Shown: piece by piece, positions 1 to 7,480 of the stretch
How positions within the stretch are numbered: the stretch's first letter is position 1
Layout of the letters: each line of letters starts with the position of its first letter
NCBI RefSeq assembly: GCF_007747655.1
Contig: NZ_CP036274.1
Location: 1,674,001 to 1,738,000, forward strand
Origin: Anatilimnocola aggregata
GTDB taxonomy: Bacteria > Planctomycetota > Planctomycetia > Pirellulales > Pirellulaceae
Length of the DNA: 64,000 nucleotides
Direction of reading: 5' to 3'
Program-made: the position numbers and the translations under genes
Notes under the pieces: model-generated
What the model was told of the DNA's origin: nothing
The model's database searches: none
Seen by the model: only the letters and a program-made list of their open reading frames with translations

Positions 1-383
1 AGCAGTCCACAAAGTCGCACCAACTCGGTGTTTTGCGCTGGATCAACAACCTTAACATTGCCGAGAATCCCCTTTGCCCACTTTGCAAATGTCAAAATCT
101 CCATGTCCAGATTTGCGCGACCAATAATCTGCTGCGCTGCAAGATCAGCGATATAGCCCCTCAGCGTCCTATTGTATGTGATTACCAGAACGCGAACCGG
201 AGTGGTAATCTGTTCTCGCTCTCGCCGTGCGAGCCAAAACGCAGAAAGCTGCTTGAGGCGCAGCAGGGCAGTGGTTGTTTTTCCGCTGCCCGCGGCACCT
301 CGAATAATCACCACGCCGGGGCGCGTGTTTGTAATCAGAGGCAGCTGTTCGGGAGTTGGTGAAACGCGAGGCAGGGTTCTCAT
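1..383 (-). CDS. UvrD/PcrA-like superfamily 1 helicase, N-terminal part (runs off left edge)
   Basis: Translating the minus strand from the ATG at 383 gives about 127 residues with no stop before the window edge. Residues 9-17 (PTPEQLPLI) fit the Q-motif of superfamily 1 helicases, residues 29-36 (GAAGSGKT) are a Walker A motif, residues 65-74 (VLVITYNRTL) fit motif Ia, and residues 96-103 (ILTFAKWA) fit motif Ic. Proteins of this family are ATP-driven 3'-5' DNA translocases used in repair, recombination and several defence systems. Only the start of the 1A domain is visible, so a C-terminal nuclease or other fusion cannot be judged. It sits in accessory DNA beside phage and defence genes, so a role in mobile-element biology is possible but is inference. 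Confidence 0.8.
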   Translation of the reverse strand, partial: MRTLPRVSPTPEQLPLITNTRPGVVIIRGAAGSGKTTTALLRLKQLSAFWLARREREQITTPVRVLVITYNRTLRGYIADLAAQQIIGRANLDMEILTFAKWAKGILGNVKVVDPAQNTELVRLCGL

Positions 384-498
384 TTCACACCTGGAAAAGG
401 TCGTACCGCAGTTTGAATAGGCGGATTTTAACGGTAGTTTGTTGATCGCGATACGGGCGGCCGCAAAACCGAAATGGGTGCCTGAGCGTGGTACATCC

Positions 499-780
499 AT
501 GCACAAATGGATTCATCAGCAATTGACCTACCTCAACGAACTTGAGGCCCAGCCCGAGTTCTTCCCAAACCAGCACGGCGACGTGCGGGCGATGATCCGC
601 GAAGCCGGCCGCCGGGCTGCACTCGCTGGCCTCCCCGCGGCCGTGGAGGCATGCGACATTCGGGCAGGCGGTCTATCACCATCGGCCGCACGCCAGATTC
701 TAGCAGCTTGCCTCGCTGCGATGCCGTTGAAACGTACGGCACGATTGACGCCGCCGGAGGTCGCCAAGCATTACGGCGTT
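499..780 (+). pseudogene. Truncated helix-turn-helix (excisionase-like) gene
   Basis: Starting at the ATG at 499 the frame reads about 94 residues and reaches an LTPPEVAKHYGV segment. That segment resembles the first helix of the MerR/excisionase-type DNA-binding domains that planctomycete accessory genes often carry after a spacer rich in PPxxxSPxxAxxIL. In such proteins the motif is followed by a second helix (WI..G.L) and a basic wing. Here the reading turns into unrelated sequence after about 780 and stops at 846. I therefore read it as a gene broken in its DNA-binding domain. The break coincides with the break of the opposite-strand fragment at 780-925. The family resemblance is from memory. 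Confidence 0.45.
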
Positions 781-925
781 CCGGCCCGTGCATTCGGCGG
801 ATTGCTTCGATCATCGCAGTGCATTCCCTGCGGTTTGCCTCGCTGAAGCCCGGATCAACCGTCTGTGCTGCCTGCTCGTCGTAGGGACATGGCCCTATCT
901 CCAGTTTCTCCCATCCTTCACGCAT
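780..925 (-). pseudogene. Truncated small conserved gene (N-terminal ~48 residues)
   Basis: The minus strand has an AAGGTG ribosome-binding site just before an ATG at 925. The first 48 residues begin MREGWEKLEIGP and continue with a CPYDEQ stretch, then a run of Arg, Glu and Ala residues ending in EAIRRMHGPE. This resembles the start of small uncharacterised proteins whose pattern is IGP.P.DE..AQ...Y...ECRAYI..LRR..G. In those a VK..PHDFG..EV segment follows, and it is missing here. The frame continues to 533 but only as the antisense of the neighbouring fragment. I infer that the gene is cut at about 780. Function unknown. Confidence 0.4.
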
Positions 926-1018
926 TCACCTTACCTTTCTTTGGTTATTCGCGGTCCGCCCCAAAACGTATCCGGTCGCGGTCCCCCAGAGCATGTCGGA
1001 TAACGGGAAGGTGAAGCT

Positions 1019-1222
1019 ATGAAGTTGAATAAGACTGAGCGTATGGCAATCGCTGTCGTGATCCTTTCACTGTGCGTTCTGCTCATGGCGTACAACGGAA
1101 GCCTGACCTGGATGGGCCTTGGTGTTTTCGCAGCTATCTGCGGCATCCCGGAAGCAAAGCAGCTGGCCAGATGGGCCATGGATCGAGGGCAAGATGATCG
1201 CTGCAATCATCGGAAGGATTAA
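1019..1222 (+). CDS. Small two-helix membrane protein, possible holin-like lysis protein
   Basis: This 67-residue frame starts at ATG 1019 behind a GGGAAGGTGA ribosome-binding site. Two hydrophobic stretches are visible, roughly residues 9-27 (MAIAVVILSLCVLLMAYNG) and 30-44. The tail is short and charged (GQDDRCNHRKD). Its 3' end overlaps the start of the next gene by 29 bases, which suggests translational coupling. The next gene is an Rz-like i-spanin with an embedded Rz1-like gene, and phage holins commonly sit just upstream of spanins, so a holin or antiholin role fits the context. No sequence motif proves it; it could simply be a small phage membrane protein. Confidence 0.5.
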   Translation: MKLNKTERMAIAVVILSLCVLLMAYNGSLTWMGLGVFAAICGIPEAKQLARWAMDRGQDDRCNHRKD

Positions 1223-1634
1223 GCCCTACGGCCTAGTGATCGGGCTTGCTTTGGCATTCGCCGCAGGAGCGGTCGTGAATGGGTGGCGACTCGATGGCGT
1301 GAAGGATGCTGCAGTGAAGGCGAAAGAATCAGAAATGGTTTTGGCCTGCGAGGCCGCTCAGAAACAAACACAGGAGGTGTCCCGTGGTTACCAGAATGAA
1401 CTGGCTAAGCTCAATTCTCGTCTTAGCGCTCTTCGGATGCAGCCAGCCAAGTGCGTGCCTGTATCCACTTCCTCCAGCAGACGTGATGCAGCCTCCATCG
1501 GAGGTGAGCATTCTGGACCGCATGTTGTCTCTGATCTCGCCCTCATCGAGCTTGCCGGAGAAGCGGAGCGGTATCGGCTCCAATTGATTGCGTGTCAGGC
1601 TTTTGCACAATCTTTGCCAAGAGAATCAAACTGA
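1194..1634 (+). CDS. Rz-like inner-membrane spanin (i-spanin)
   Basis: The preferred start is ATG 1194, preceded by GAGGG, giving 146 residues; a TTG at 1119 would add 25 residues without an obvious ribosome-binding site. The protein has one N-terminal membrane segment (about residues 11-26, GLVIGLALAFAAGAVV), then a long charged, probably coiled-coil periplasmic region (KAKESEMVLACEAAQ through LNSRLSALR), then a CVPV segment and an AERYRLQLIACQ helix near the end. This is the layout of the lambda Rz i-spanin, which spans the periplasm and pairs with Rz1 to fuse inner and outer membranes in the last step of phage lysis. A second gene with its own strong ribosome-binding site lies inside it in the +1 frame. 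Its stop overlaps the convergent ABC ATPase gene by 9 bases. Confidence 0.78.
   Translation: MIAAIIGRIKPYGLVIGLALAFAAGAVVNGWRLDGVKDAAVKAKESEMVLACEAAQKQTQEVSRGYQNELAKLNSRLSALRMQPAKCVPVSTSSSRRDAASIGGEHSGPHVVSDLALIELAGEAERYRLQLIACQAFAQSLPRESN
1384..1587 (+). CDS. Embedded Rz1-like outer-membrane lipoprotein spanin (o-spanin)
   Basis: This 67-residue frame lies wholly inside the Rz-like gene, shifted by one base. It starts at GTG 1384 (or ATG 1396), six bases after a perfect AGGAGG at 1372-1377. It encodes a lipoprotein signal (MNWLSSILVLALFGC) with the lipobox ending at the Cys, then a proline-rich mature part (LYPLPPADVMQPPSE) and ISPSSS. Lambda Rz1 has the same order: lipobox Cys, PPPP run, MQPP, then an ISPSE-like end. 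O-spanins are anchored in the outer membrane and complex with the i-spanin C-terminus. Nested Rz/Rz1 genes are a classic phage lysis arrangement. The strong internal ribosome-binding site makes chance unlikely. Confidence 0.78.
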   Translation: MVTRMNWLSSILVLALFGCSQPSACLYPLPPADVMQPPSEVSILDRMLSLISPSSSLPEKRSGIGSN

Positions 1635-3590
1635 TGGGCCTTCTAAAACTGGCTGGTCAGTTTCAGGCGGTTCAGGAGTCTTTGGCTTGGGGCGAAGTAG
1701 TCGCCCGTCGGGCTTACTGAGAACAGCGAAGACGAACGGCATTGTGGTTTCAGGGCGTTTTCCAATACCGGTCGTGAAAATCACTTGGCAAGCTTTGCCA
1801 GCTTTCTCACCATTCTCAATGACCTCAACAAGTCGCGTAATTGAGGCGTTTAGATTTTCCGCGTCGATTCCCGAGGTCTCTGGGGTGTCAATTAGCAAAA
1901 ATCGCGGAAACTTGACGGAATCATCGGTCAAGCTCATTTCAAGCAACGTCGCGTAGTACAGCAATCGCCGAGGTACAGCTAGGCTCTTTTCGGTGTACTT
2001 GCCGCCGTTGACGATTGGCATATACCCATCGTTGATGGACGCAGAATCGCAATCCTGCAGAGTGTTTACCATCATGCGGCTGTAGATATTGGAAAACGTA
2101 ATTCGCTTGGCTTGGATGTCTGCCCGCGCCGCAGCCGCAAGTTCAGCTACCCTGTAGCCGATTTTCTCATGTTTGATCTTGGCTGTGTTGAGTTCGTTTT
2201 GAAGCTTCTCCTTGCGCGTAACGATTTCAAATTCCTGTTCTAGCTCACCGATCCGCTTTCGAACCGATGACAATCGCTCCTCCGCCTCTTCAAACTGCTG
2301 AAGATTGATTTTGCTATCTGTCTCATCAACAGCCGAAGCGATCATCCTCTCAATTCTAAGGGCTTCACTCGCAATCGCCTGTTTTTCTGCACGAAGTGAG
2401 GCTAATTCATCTCTTACTGAGCCGGCCGCTAGATCAACCGTCTGAACGTTTTTCTGCCGCGACTTCAAAATCGAGAGATATTCGGCAGAATCGTAGAAGA
2501 ACTTCTCGTAATCTGCTTCGCCAACATCACTTCCGCAGACACACTTATTGGGAGTTCGTTGAACGTCTTTGAGACAGTATGGACAGGTGTTCGATGAAAA
2601 CAACTTTAGCTCTTCGTGCGCAAACATCATCTTACTGAGTTGCGTTGACTCGGCGACTAACTCCGATTTTAGCTGCTCCAAACGCGAGACTTCTTCGAGC
2701 AGCGAAGCCTCGTTTCGTGCTAGACCGGAAATTTTGATCTGAGTTGCGAGCAACTCTCTCTGCCAAGCAGGAAGATCGACGCCAGGTGCTTGCGGGGGTG
2801 GCGCTTTCGCCAGCTCGCGCCTGAAGTTGAGAAGCTTTGACTGCTGGTCGCGTAGCTCTTCGAGCTTTTTGTTGAGAAAAATGGCATTCAACTCCTCCTC
2901 AGGAGTCGAAAAATCACTTGCCATCGTTTTGAAAAGTTCCAATGCCTTCGCTGCAGCGGACCTGTCTCTCTCCGCATCGCGTAGAGCGGCTAGTTCAGAG
3001 TAGTAATCTTGGTACGATTTACCAACGAGTATTTCAAAGATTGCTTCTCGAAATACCTGCGAATCGGTGACGTAGGATTCTTTGTCTACCGCTTTGAAAA
3101 TCCCAGATGGGTCAGGTGCCTGATCGTGATAGATCAGCCGCATAAAGTCTGTGATGTTTAGCTTGCCTGAGTGCAAGCCGTAGTTTATGGATACGGGCTC
3201 AATTCCGAGCTTTCCAAGCAGCCAATCCGAAAAAACAAACTGCCGGCCTTCACCTCGGGTGATTGGAAAAATCTTTGATTCATCATCGTCAAGGACCGCT
3301 ACGTCATTGGTCCCGATCAACCGCTTCAGCGTGTAGGGTCGGCCATCAATTGTAATCAGCAGCTGAACGTAATTATTCTCATCGCTCGTGATTTCCTCGT
3401 GGCGCTCATTGGAGTTGGCCTTGAACTCGTCTACGCTTCCGCCAAGACAAAAGTAGATCAGGTTCGCAAACGTAGACTTGCCGGTGCCATTCGGCCCTTC
3501 AAGGATATTCAGTCCATCACCGAAAACCGGTGACTCGTACGAGTAGTTTTTGCCTTCGTATGTGAGGCGTCGGATCGCTAAGTATGCCAT
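1626..3590 (-). CDS. Rad50/SMC-like ABC ATPase, probable ATPase of an ABC-3C conflict system
   Basis: The 654-residue protein has a Walker A motif GPNGTGKS (residues 32-39) right after an ILE beta-strand, two long coiled-coil arms, and a central Cys cluster (CPYC near 335-338, CVC near 350) like a Rad50 zinc hook. It has a C-terminal Walker B FLLIDTPE near residues 565-575. This is the layout of SMC/Rad50-type ABC ATPases that act on nucleic acids. It is the last gene of a three-gene operon: its start overlaps the middle gene by 13 bases, and the middle gene starts 2 bases after the first gene. ABC ATPase plus small middle component plus nuclease/CTD protein is the published definition of ABC-three-component systems (Krishnan, Aravind and colleagues). 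DUF3732-type ATPases are a close alternative label. The assignment is by architecture. Confidence 0.72.
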   Translation of the reverse strand: MAYLAIRRLTYEGKNYSYESPVFGDGLNILEGPNGTGKSTFANLIYFCLGGSVDEFKANSNERHEEITSDENNYVQLLITIDGRPYTLKRLIGTNDVAVLDDDESKIFPITRGEGRQFVFSDWLLGKLGIEPVSINYGLHSGKLNITDFMRLIYHDQAPDPSGIFKAVDKESYVTDSQVFREAIFEILVGKSYQDYYSELAALRDAERDRSAAAKALELFKTMASDFSTPEEELNAIFLNKKLEELRDQQSKLLNFRRELAKAPPPQAPGVDLPAWQRELLATQIKISGLARNEASLLEEVSRLEQLKSELVAESTQLSKMMFAHEELKLFSSNTCPYCLKDVQRTPNKCVCGSDVGEADYEKFFYDSAEYLSILKSRQKNVQTVDLAAGSVRDELASLRAEKQAIASEALRIERMIASAVDETDSKINLQQFEEAEERLSSVRKRIGELEQEFEIVTRKEKLQNELNTAKIKHEKIGYRVAELAAAARADIQAKRITFSNIYSRMMVNTLQDCDSASINDGYMPIVNGGKYTEKSLAVPRRLLYYATLLEMSLTDDSVKFPRFLLIDTPETSGIDAENLNASITRLVEVIENGEKAGKACQVIFTTGIGKRPETTMPFVFAVLSKPDGRLLRPKPKTPEPPETDQPVLEGPSV

Positions 3591-4120
3591 AGCCGCACCC
3601 CCTGTTCCCCGAAGAACTTCTCAATGAATGTATCGAAAGTTAGCGTTCGAAGACGGCTGGAGCATTTTCTAAGAAGAACAATGTTGTCACGCTCCGGCGT
3701 ATAGAGTTCGCTCGACAAGAAGGTGGCTGGAATGCTTTCGAGGTTGAGCCAGAGGTCTAGGCCAACGCTCTGCTTTCCTTGACGCACGGAAATCAGGCCT
3801 CGGGTAGCGAGTGAGTGAATCACTCTCGCCACGAAATGCTTGCGGGAAGCGCCGTTGGCGTAGGCCACAGAGAGTGAATGAATGTCACGCTTGTTCAGTC
3901 TTGAGCCGAGTCTGTGATAGCGGTCAATGATTTGCGCAAGGCCGGGAGAGGAGACGAGGTCGATTAGATAGGAAAGCTTCTGGTGGCCTTCGAAAGTGAC
4001 GGATTCCGAATGGCACTTAAACGCATCCAGAACAATTAGCACATTGTAGGTGAGGAAGTTGAAGTCCTCTCCCTTGATGAACATCATCCGTTTTTTAGTG
4101 GCCAGTTCGGTTGCGTTCAC
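3578..4120 (-). CDS. Probable ABC-3C middle component
   Basis: This 180-residue protein begins at GTG 4120, two bases after the stop of the upstream gene; an internal ATG is possible but would break the tight spacing. The first half is helical (FNFLTYNVLIVLDAF, then KLSYLIDLVSSPGLAQIIDRY), followed by a segment (KHFVARVIHSLATRGLISV) that looks like a winged-helix recognition helix and wing. Its C-terminal 13 bases overlap the ATPase start, implying coupled translation and a stoichiometric complex. Middle components of ABC-3C systems are small helical or winged-helix proteins placed between the effector/CTD gene and the ATPase, which matches size and position. No residue motif is diagnostic, so the call rests on context. 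Confidence 0.55.
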   Translation of the reverse strand: MNATELATKKRMMFIKGEDFNFLTYNVLIVLDAFKCHSESVTFEGHQKLSYLIDLVSSPGLAQIIDRYHRLGSRLNKRDIHSLSVAYANGASRKHFVARVIHSLATRGLISVRQGKQSVGLDLWLNLESIPATFLSSELYTPERDNIVLLRKCSSRLRTLTFDTFIEKFFGEQGVRLWHT

Positions 4121-4122
4121 GG

Positions 4123-5439
4123 CTACGTCGCTCCTTCGAAGCTGAGGTAACAGCTATCAAAGAGTTCGTAAACTAGCCCTTCGATCGACGGGTCGCTCGA
4201 CAGCTTGTAGGTGTATTGGGTTTTCAGCTGCCTAAACCTCTCCTTCGCGGTCTCAAGCAGAACCGACATCGCAGCTTCCATTGCGGTTTCGTCGGCAGGT
4301 GGAGTAGCTATGTCCTCGGTTAAGGCCTCTTCGCAGGCGTCGTATATTATCCGCCATTTGAGCGCCAGAGTCCCCTTGTCGCCTGCAAAAGCCCGTTGCT
4401 CATCGAGGCTGCTCGCTGCCCGGCGAGCCCATCGCCCCAACTTCTGCGCGGTAACATCAGGACAAACCGCCACGACCTTATCGGCAATGTTTCGCGTGTC
4501 CGTCGGCGGAGGCAACCGCTCCCAAGCCTGCCAAGTTGGATCTGGAAGGATGACGGTTCCGGTTTCTACATTTTTGAATACAAGCAGAACTTCTGCCACG
4601 TGAATCAGGCGGCGAGTCCGATCAGGCAGGGCTTGCCGTTTGTCAAGTTCATCCAGAAGCACCGCAATGATCAACTGCTCTTTGCCGGCGAGTTGCTGGC
4701 TGTACGCAGGGCTTCGTTGAATGGCAGTGACTATCTCGTCGATAATTTCCTCTGCGTCATCCTCGCCGAATTTCCACTGGATCTGACGAAAGTATTCCTT
4801 CCACCGCTCATCTGACCAACCTTGCAGTATCTCCAAGCGACCGAGGGGACAACTGCTCGGTGTCGAGGTGAGGCCATGACGAGCCGCTTGAGACTCGTAC
4901 TCGCTCAAGACTGCCCGTTTCGCCGAATCGAGTACGTTTGGGCAGTCGAAATCAAGTTCTTTTAGGGATTTGAGCATCGGCCCTGTTGGCCAGGTTATTC
5001 CCAGAGCCTTTGTCCGTTCGGTGTTGCTCTCAGCGGTGTAGTTGTTCGGACTGTAAAACCCGAAGCGGATGCACTTGCTGCAGCCGTGCTCAATCCAGAC
5101 ATCGCAAAAGTTGACGAGCGTGTTGAGAACTTCATTGCTGTTCATCGTAAACGAGACGGTGTCAGCGTAGTTCTTGTCCTCTTCGATGTATTTTTTGGAT
5201 TCCGTCGAGTCTGAGGAGCTTACGGAAACGTCGCCGTGCAATTCAACAGCGGCAAATGTTGTGACATCGGGAAACTCTGCAGTTGCTTCCACCAGCATCA
5301 AGATCGCGCGCAGCTTCTGAAGGCGAGGCCCTTTTGCTTGAGGGCCAACATCGCGTGTGATAGGAGCAGACTTCCGCTTGCGGGCGGGCGAGGGCTGCGC
5401 AGCTTTCGGGGCTGACTTTGCTGATTTTTTCTTCGCCAT
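4123..5439 (-). CDS. Nuclease-like/CTD effector protein of the putative ABC-3C system
   Basis: I take ATG 5439 as the start (438 residues, Lys/Ala-rich first 30 residues MAKKKSAKSAPKAAQ); an upstream ATG at 5538 would add 33 residues. Residues 67-112 contain ELHGDVSVSSSDS, then IEEDKNYADT and LNTLVNFCDVWIE. This parallels the Cap4/DUF4297-type PD-(D/E)xK fold, in which a D in the DV strand (D70) and an E-x-K (E87, K89) are catalytic and a following helix carries LWKTL.NW. The rest is helical and ends in DPSIEGLVYELFDSCYLSF, which could be the C-terminal domain that docks on the ATPase. If correct, it is the DNA-cleaving effector. The fold call is from pattern reading and could be wrong. Confidence 0.5.
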   Translation of the reverse strand: MAKKKSAKSAPKAAQPSPARKRKSAPITRDVGPQAKGPRLQKLRAILMLVEATAEFPDVTTFAAVELHGDVSVSSSDSTESKKYIEEDKNYADTVSFTMNSNEVLNTLVNFCDVWIEHGCSKCIRFGFYSPNNYTAESNTERTKALGITWPTGPMLKSLKELDFDCPNVLDSAKRAVLSEYESQAARHGLTSTPSSCPLGRLEILQGWSDERWKEYFRQIQWKFGEDDAEEIIDEIVTAIQRSPAYSQQLAGKEQLIIAVLLDELDKRQALPDRTRRLIHVAEVLLVFKNVETGTVILPDPTWQAWERLPPPTDTRNIADKVVAVCPDVTAQKLGRWARRAASSLDEQRAFAGDKGTLALKWRIIYDACEEALTEDIATPPADETAMEAAMSVLLETAKERFRQLKTQYTYKLSSDPSIEGLVYELFDSCYLSFEGAT

Positions 5440-5750
5440 TTGGCTTGCCGGGCAGGAAGCTAGAGAACGCAGCATTTCAATGGCAGCAGTGTAGGTAATC
5501 CCATCGGCTGGGGTATAGCAGGTCATGTGTCGAATCATCCGTGCGGGAGAAGAATCCGACTACCCGCTACCGGTCGATCCGATATTTCCGGGAATCAGCG
5601 CAGGGTAAAGTGAGGCCGTGACAAGTCTGGTCACTCTGCGTCAGATCAAGGCAAATTCTCATCCCCAGAGTGTCCAGCGGTGAGACCTTTCCGGGACCTT
5701 TCAGGCGATAAATGGCAGTAAATCATGGAAAACTGCCTGCCCAAGAAACG

Positions 5751-5781
5751 ACAGAACCCCTTGAAAACAAGGGGTTTCTGA
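5751..5781 (-). terminator. Stem-loop downstream of the tRNA-Phe fragment
   Basis: AGAACCCCTTG, AAAA, CAAGGGGTTTCT forms an 11-bp stem with a four-base loop directly after the 3' end of the tRNA-Phe fragment on the minus strand. It looks like a factor-independent terminator stem, although no long T run follows. It may once have ended tRNA-Phe transcription and now shields the ABC-3C operon from the integrase transcript. Confidence 0.5.
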
Positions 5782-5782
5782 G

Positions 5783-5829
5783 TGGTCAGGGCCGGAGTTG
5801 AACCGGCGACACATGGATTTTCAGTCCAT
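5783..5829 (-). other. 3' fragment of tRNA-Phe, candidate attachment site (att)
   Basis: Read on the minus strand, the sequence has an anticodon stem ATGGA/TCCAT around loop CTGAAAA (anticodon GAA, Phe). A GTGTCG variable region, a T-arm GCCGG-TTCAACT-CCGGC and the 3' acceptor strand CCTGACC-A follow. The matching 5' acceptor (GGTCAGG) and a proper D-arm are absent upstream; only a GCTCAG remnant is seen. It is therefore the 3' half of a tRNA gene, not a functional tRNA. Integrases commonly recombine at tRNA 3' halves and leave such a fragment at one end of the element. The integrase stop codon lies 36 bases away, on the truncated side, as expected for an att site. No intact tRNA-Phe is present in the window. 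Confidence 0.75.
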
Positions 5830-5864
5830 CAATCGGCTTTTCTGAGCTTTGTGCGTCGTCACCT

Positions 5865-7439
5865 TCAGGTACTAAAAACTGGAGACAAATATTCCTCAAC
5901 CCGATGGGACGCGGCGAACAGCTTTCCAAACGGCCGAGTGGTGTACACATCTGACAGGTCGTCGCTCGCCACGGGTTGTCCATGGCATAGATAGATGCCA
6001 GCAATCTCTCCATCAGAAAATCGCTTCACTAGGTCGCCGCCAGTTTTCCGAAGCATCTTGAATGGCAACGCAGTGATCTCGTGGTTATCTTCCCGAATGC
6101 GTTTAAGCAGCCGAGCAAAACGATTGGGGATTTGCCGATTCGGATTTCCGCCGCTAGTGGCTTTGTCGAGGTGCCTCCCGTTGGTGTTTACAACAAGCTT
6201 GTCTGTTGGCTTAACCAAGCCAAGCTTCTGGCGTTCGCGGAGTGCCCATTCCAACGACTTGGTGGTTTCAGCAAAGAGAAGAAACTCGCCGTACACCCCC
6301 GACTTTCTGCGGATGCGTTTGATGAAAGAATCGGTGGGCGACAATTCAACTCCCAGCATTTCCTTGTGCCGTTCGGAGTGTGGCGTGCGGATGAAGACTT
6401 CGCCCACCAACAGGCTGGCGGACTCTGCGGCGCCGAAGCCGCAGTTCAGACCAAGCAGAATCAACAACCGATCGAGCGGATCGGCGTACTTCAATAGCAA
6501 TTTGAGCTCGTCCAGCGAGAACACTTGCTCGGGCAGAATCTGCCGGTGTCGCTCGGCGTCCAGCGCCATCACACGCGTCTTGAGATCGTCGAAGTTTTCC
6601 GGCTTGCGCCAGCCAAACGCCGGGCGCGCGTGTAGCCACTTGAAAAAGCTTTTGAGAGCGCTGATGTAGTGGGTCGAAGACTTCTTCGAGACACGTTGCG
6701 TCTTCGAGCCCTTGCGAAGCGGACGTTTCCGCCAATAGGTGATTAGCTGCTCCACCGCCGCGTGATCAATCTTAGCCAGCTTTTCATCGGCATGGTGGTC
6801 GATAAGTGATTCGACTTGACGAATTTGGGTTCGTCCCCAAGCAGTTACGCCATCGTCGGGATTACTGTATTCGCTTTCCAGCCACTTGATGTACTCACGG
6901 AGTGCAGCGTGCAAGTACGGCCCCGTGTCTTGCTCTGGTGCCTTATTCGGCGCCGCTTCAAACTGTCGGCGGAATGCAGCTACTTCGGCAGCGCTCCGGG
7001 CTTCCAGATTAACTTCCGCTTCGGTGAACGCCTTCTCCAGCGTGTTCAGCAATTGAAAGCCAAACGCGCTGCCGTATTCGAGTTCGGGCAGGATCGCGAG
7101 CATCGGAAATGTGCGACGGAGCCGGTTGACTCGCTGCACATAAGGCACGACGCCTTCGTCGAGTGTGCGGCGCAAATGAAAATGGACTGTGCCGCGAGCC
7201 GCCAGCTTCGCGAGTTCTAACGTCTCGTCCGACCAGACCGCTCCGGTACCATCTGCTTCTTCGATGCGGTGCCACATAAGTCGCAACAAATGATCGCGCC
7301 GTTGCGCATCCTTGAGATCGGCACCAAGCCGAAAGCGATGCTGTTCGCGCTTGCCGGTGGCGTTAAGCTTCCAGCCAACGCGGCAATCAAACTGACCATC
7401 GTCGCGTTGTTTCCAGACGGTGCGGGAACGAGTAGGCAT
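5865..7439 (-). CDS. Divergent tyrosine recombinase / integrase
   Basis: From ATG 7439 (a TTG at 7454 is an alternative) the protein has 524 residues. The middle (HAALREYIKWLESEY, then WGRTQIRQVESLIDHH) fits the SAM-like core-binding domain, and the C-terminal third is a catalytic domain. Visible catalytic residues are R464 (in LRKTG), H486 (CHG) and the nucleophile Y499 (DVYTTRPF). Two canonical residues are replaced: the box I Arg (GLNCGFGAAES, where GxRxxE is expected) and the box II His (FKMLR, where HxLR is expected). Similar substitutions occur, as I recall, in a planctomycete integrase group. The gene lies between a tRNA-Phe 3' fragment and an intact tRNA-Ser, with repeats upstream, so it probably drove insertion of an element here. 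Confidence 0.82.
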   Translation of the reverse strand: MPTRSRTVWKQRDDGQFDCRVGWKLNATGKREQHRFRLGADLKDAQRRDHLLRLMWHRIEEADGTGAVWSDETLELAKLAARGTVHFHLRRTLDEGVVPYVQRVNRLRRTFPMLAILPELEYGSAFGFQLLNTLEKAFTEAEVNLEARSAAEVAAFRRQFEAAPNKAPEQDTGPYLHAALREYIKWLESEYSNPDDGVTAWGRTQIRQVESLIDHHADEKLAKIDHAAVEQLITYWRKRPLRKGSKTQRVSKKSSTHYISALKSFFKWLHARPAFGWRKPENFDDLKTRVMALDAERHRQILPEQVFSLDELKLLLKYADPLDRLLILLGLNCGFGAAESASLLVGEVFIRTPHSERHKEMLGVELSPTDSFIKRIRRKSGVYGEFLLFAETTKSLEWALRERQKLGLVKPTDKLVVNTNGRHLDKATSGGNPNRQIPNRFARLLKRIREDNHEITALPFKMLRKTGGDLVKRFSDGEIAGIYLCHGQPVASDDLSDVYTTRPFGKLFAASHRVEEYLSPVFST

Positions 7440-7480
7440 GGGCAGAACCTTCAAACAAAGAGGCCCCTGAAATGAGTGCC

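Noticed and set aside
1119-1193. Longer i-spanin start at TTG 1119
   Set aside because: It would place 25 polar residues before the membrane helix; ATG 1194 has a GAGGG site and normal topology.
5783-5870. A functional tRNA-Phe gene
   Set aside because: The 5' acceptor strand and D-arm do not pair with the 3' half; only a fragment is present.
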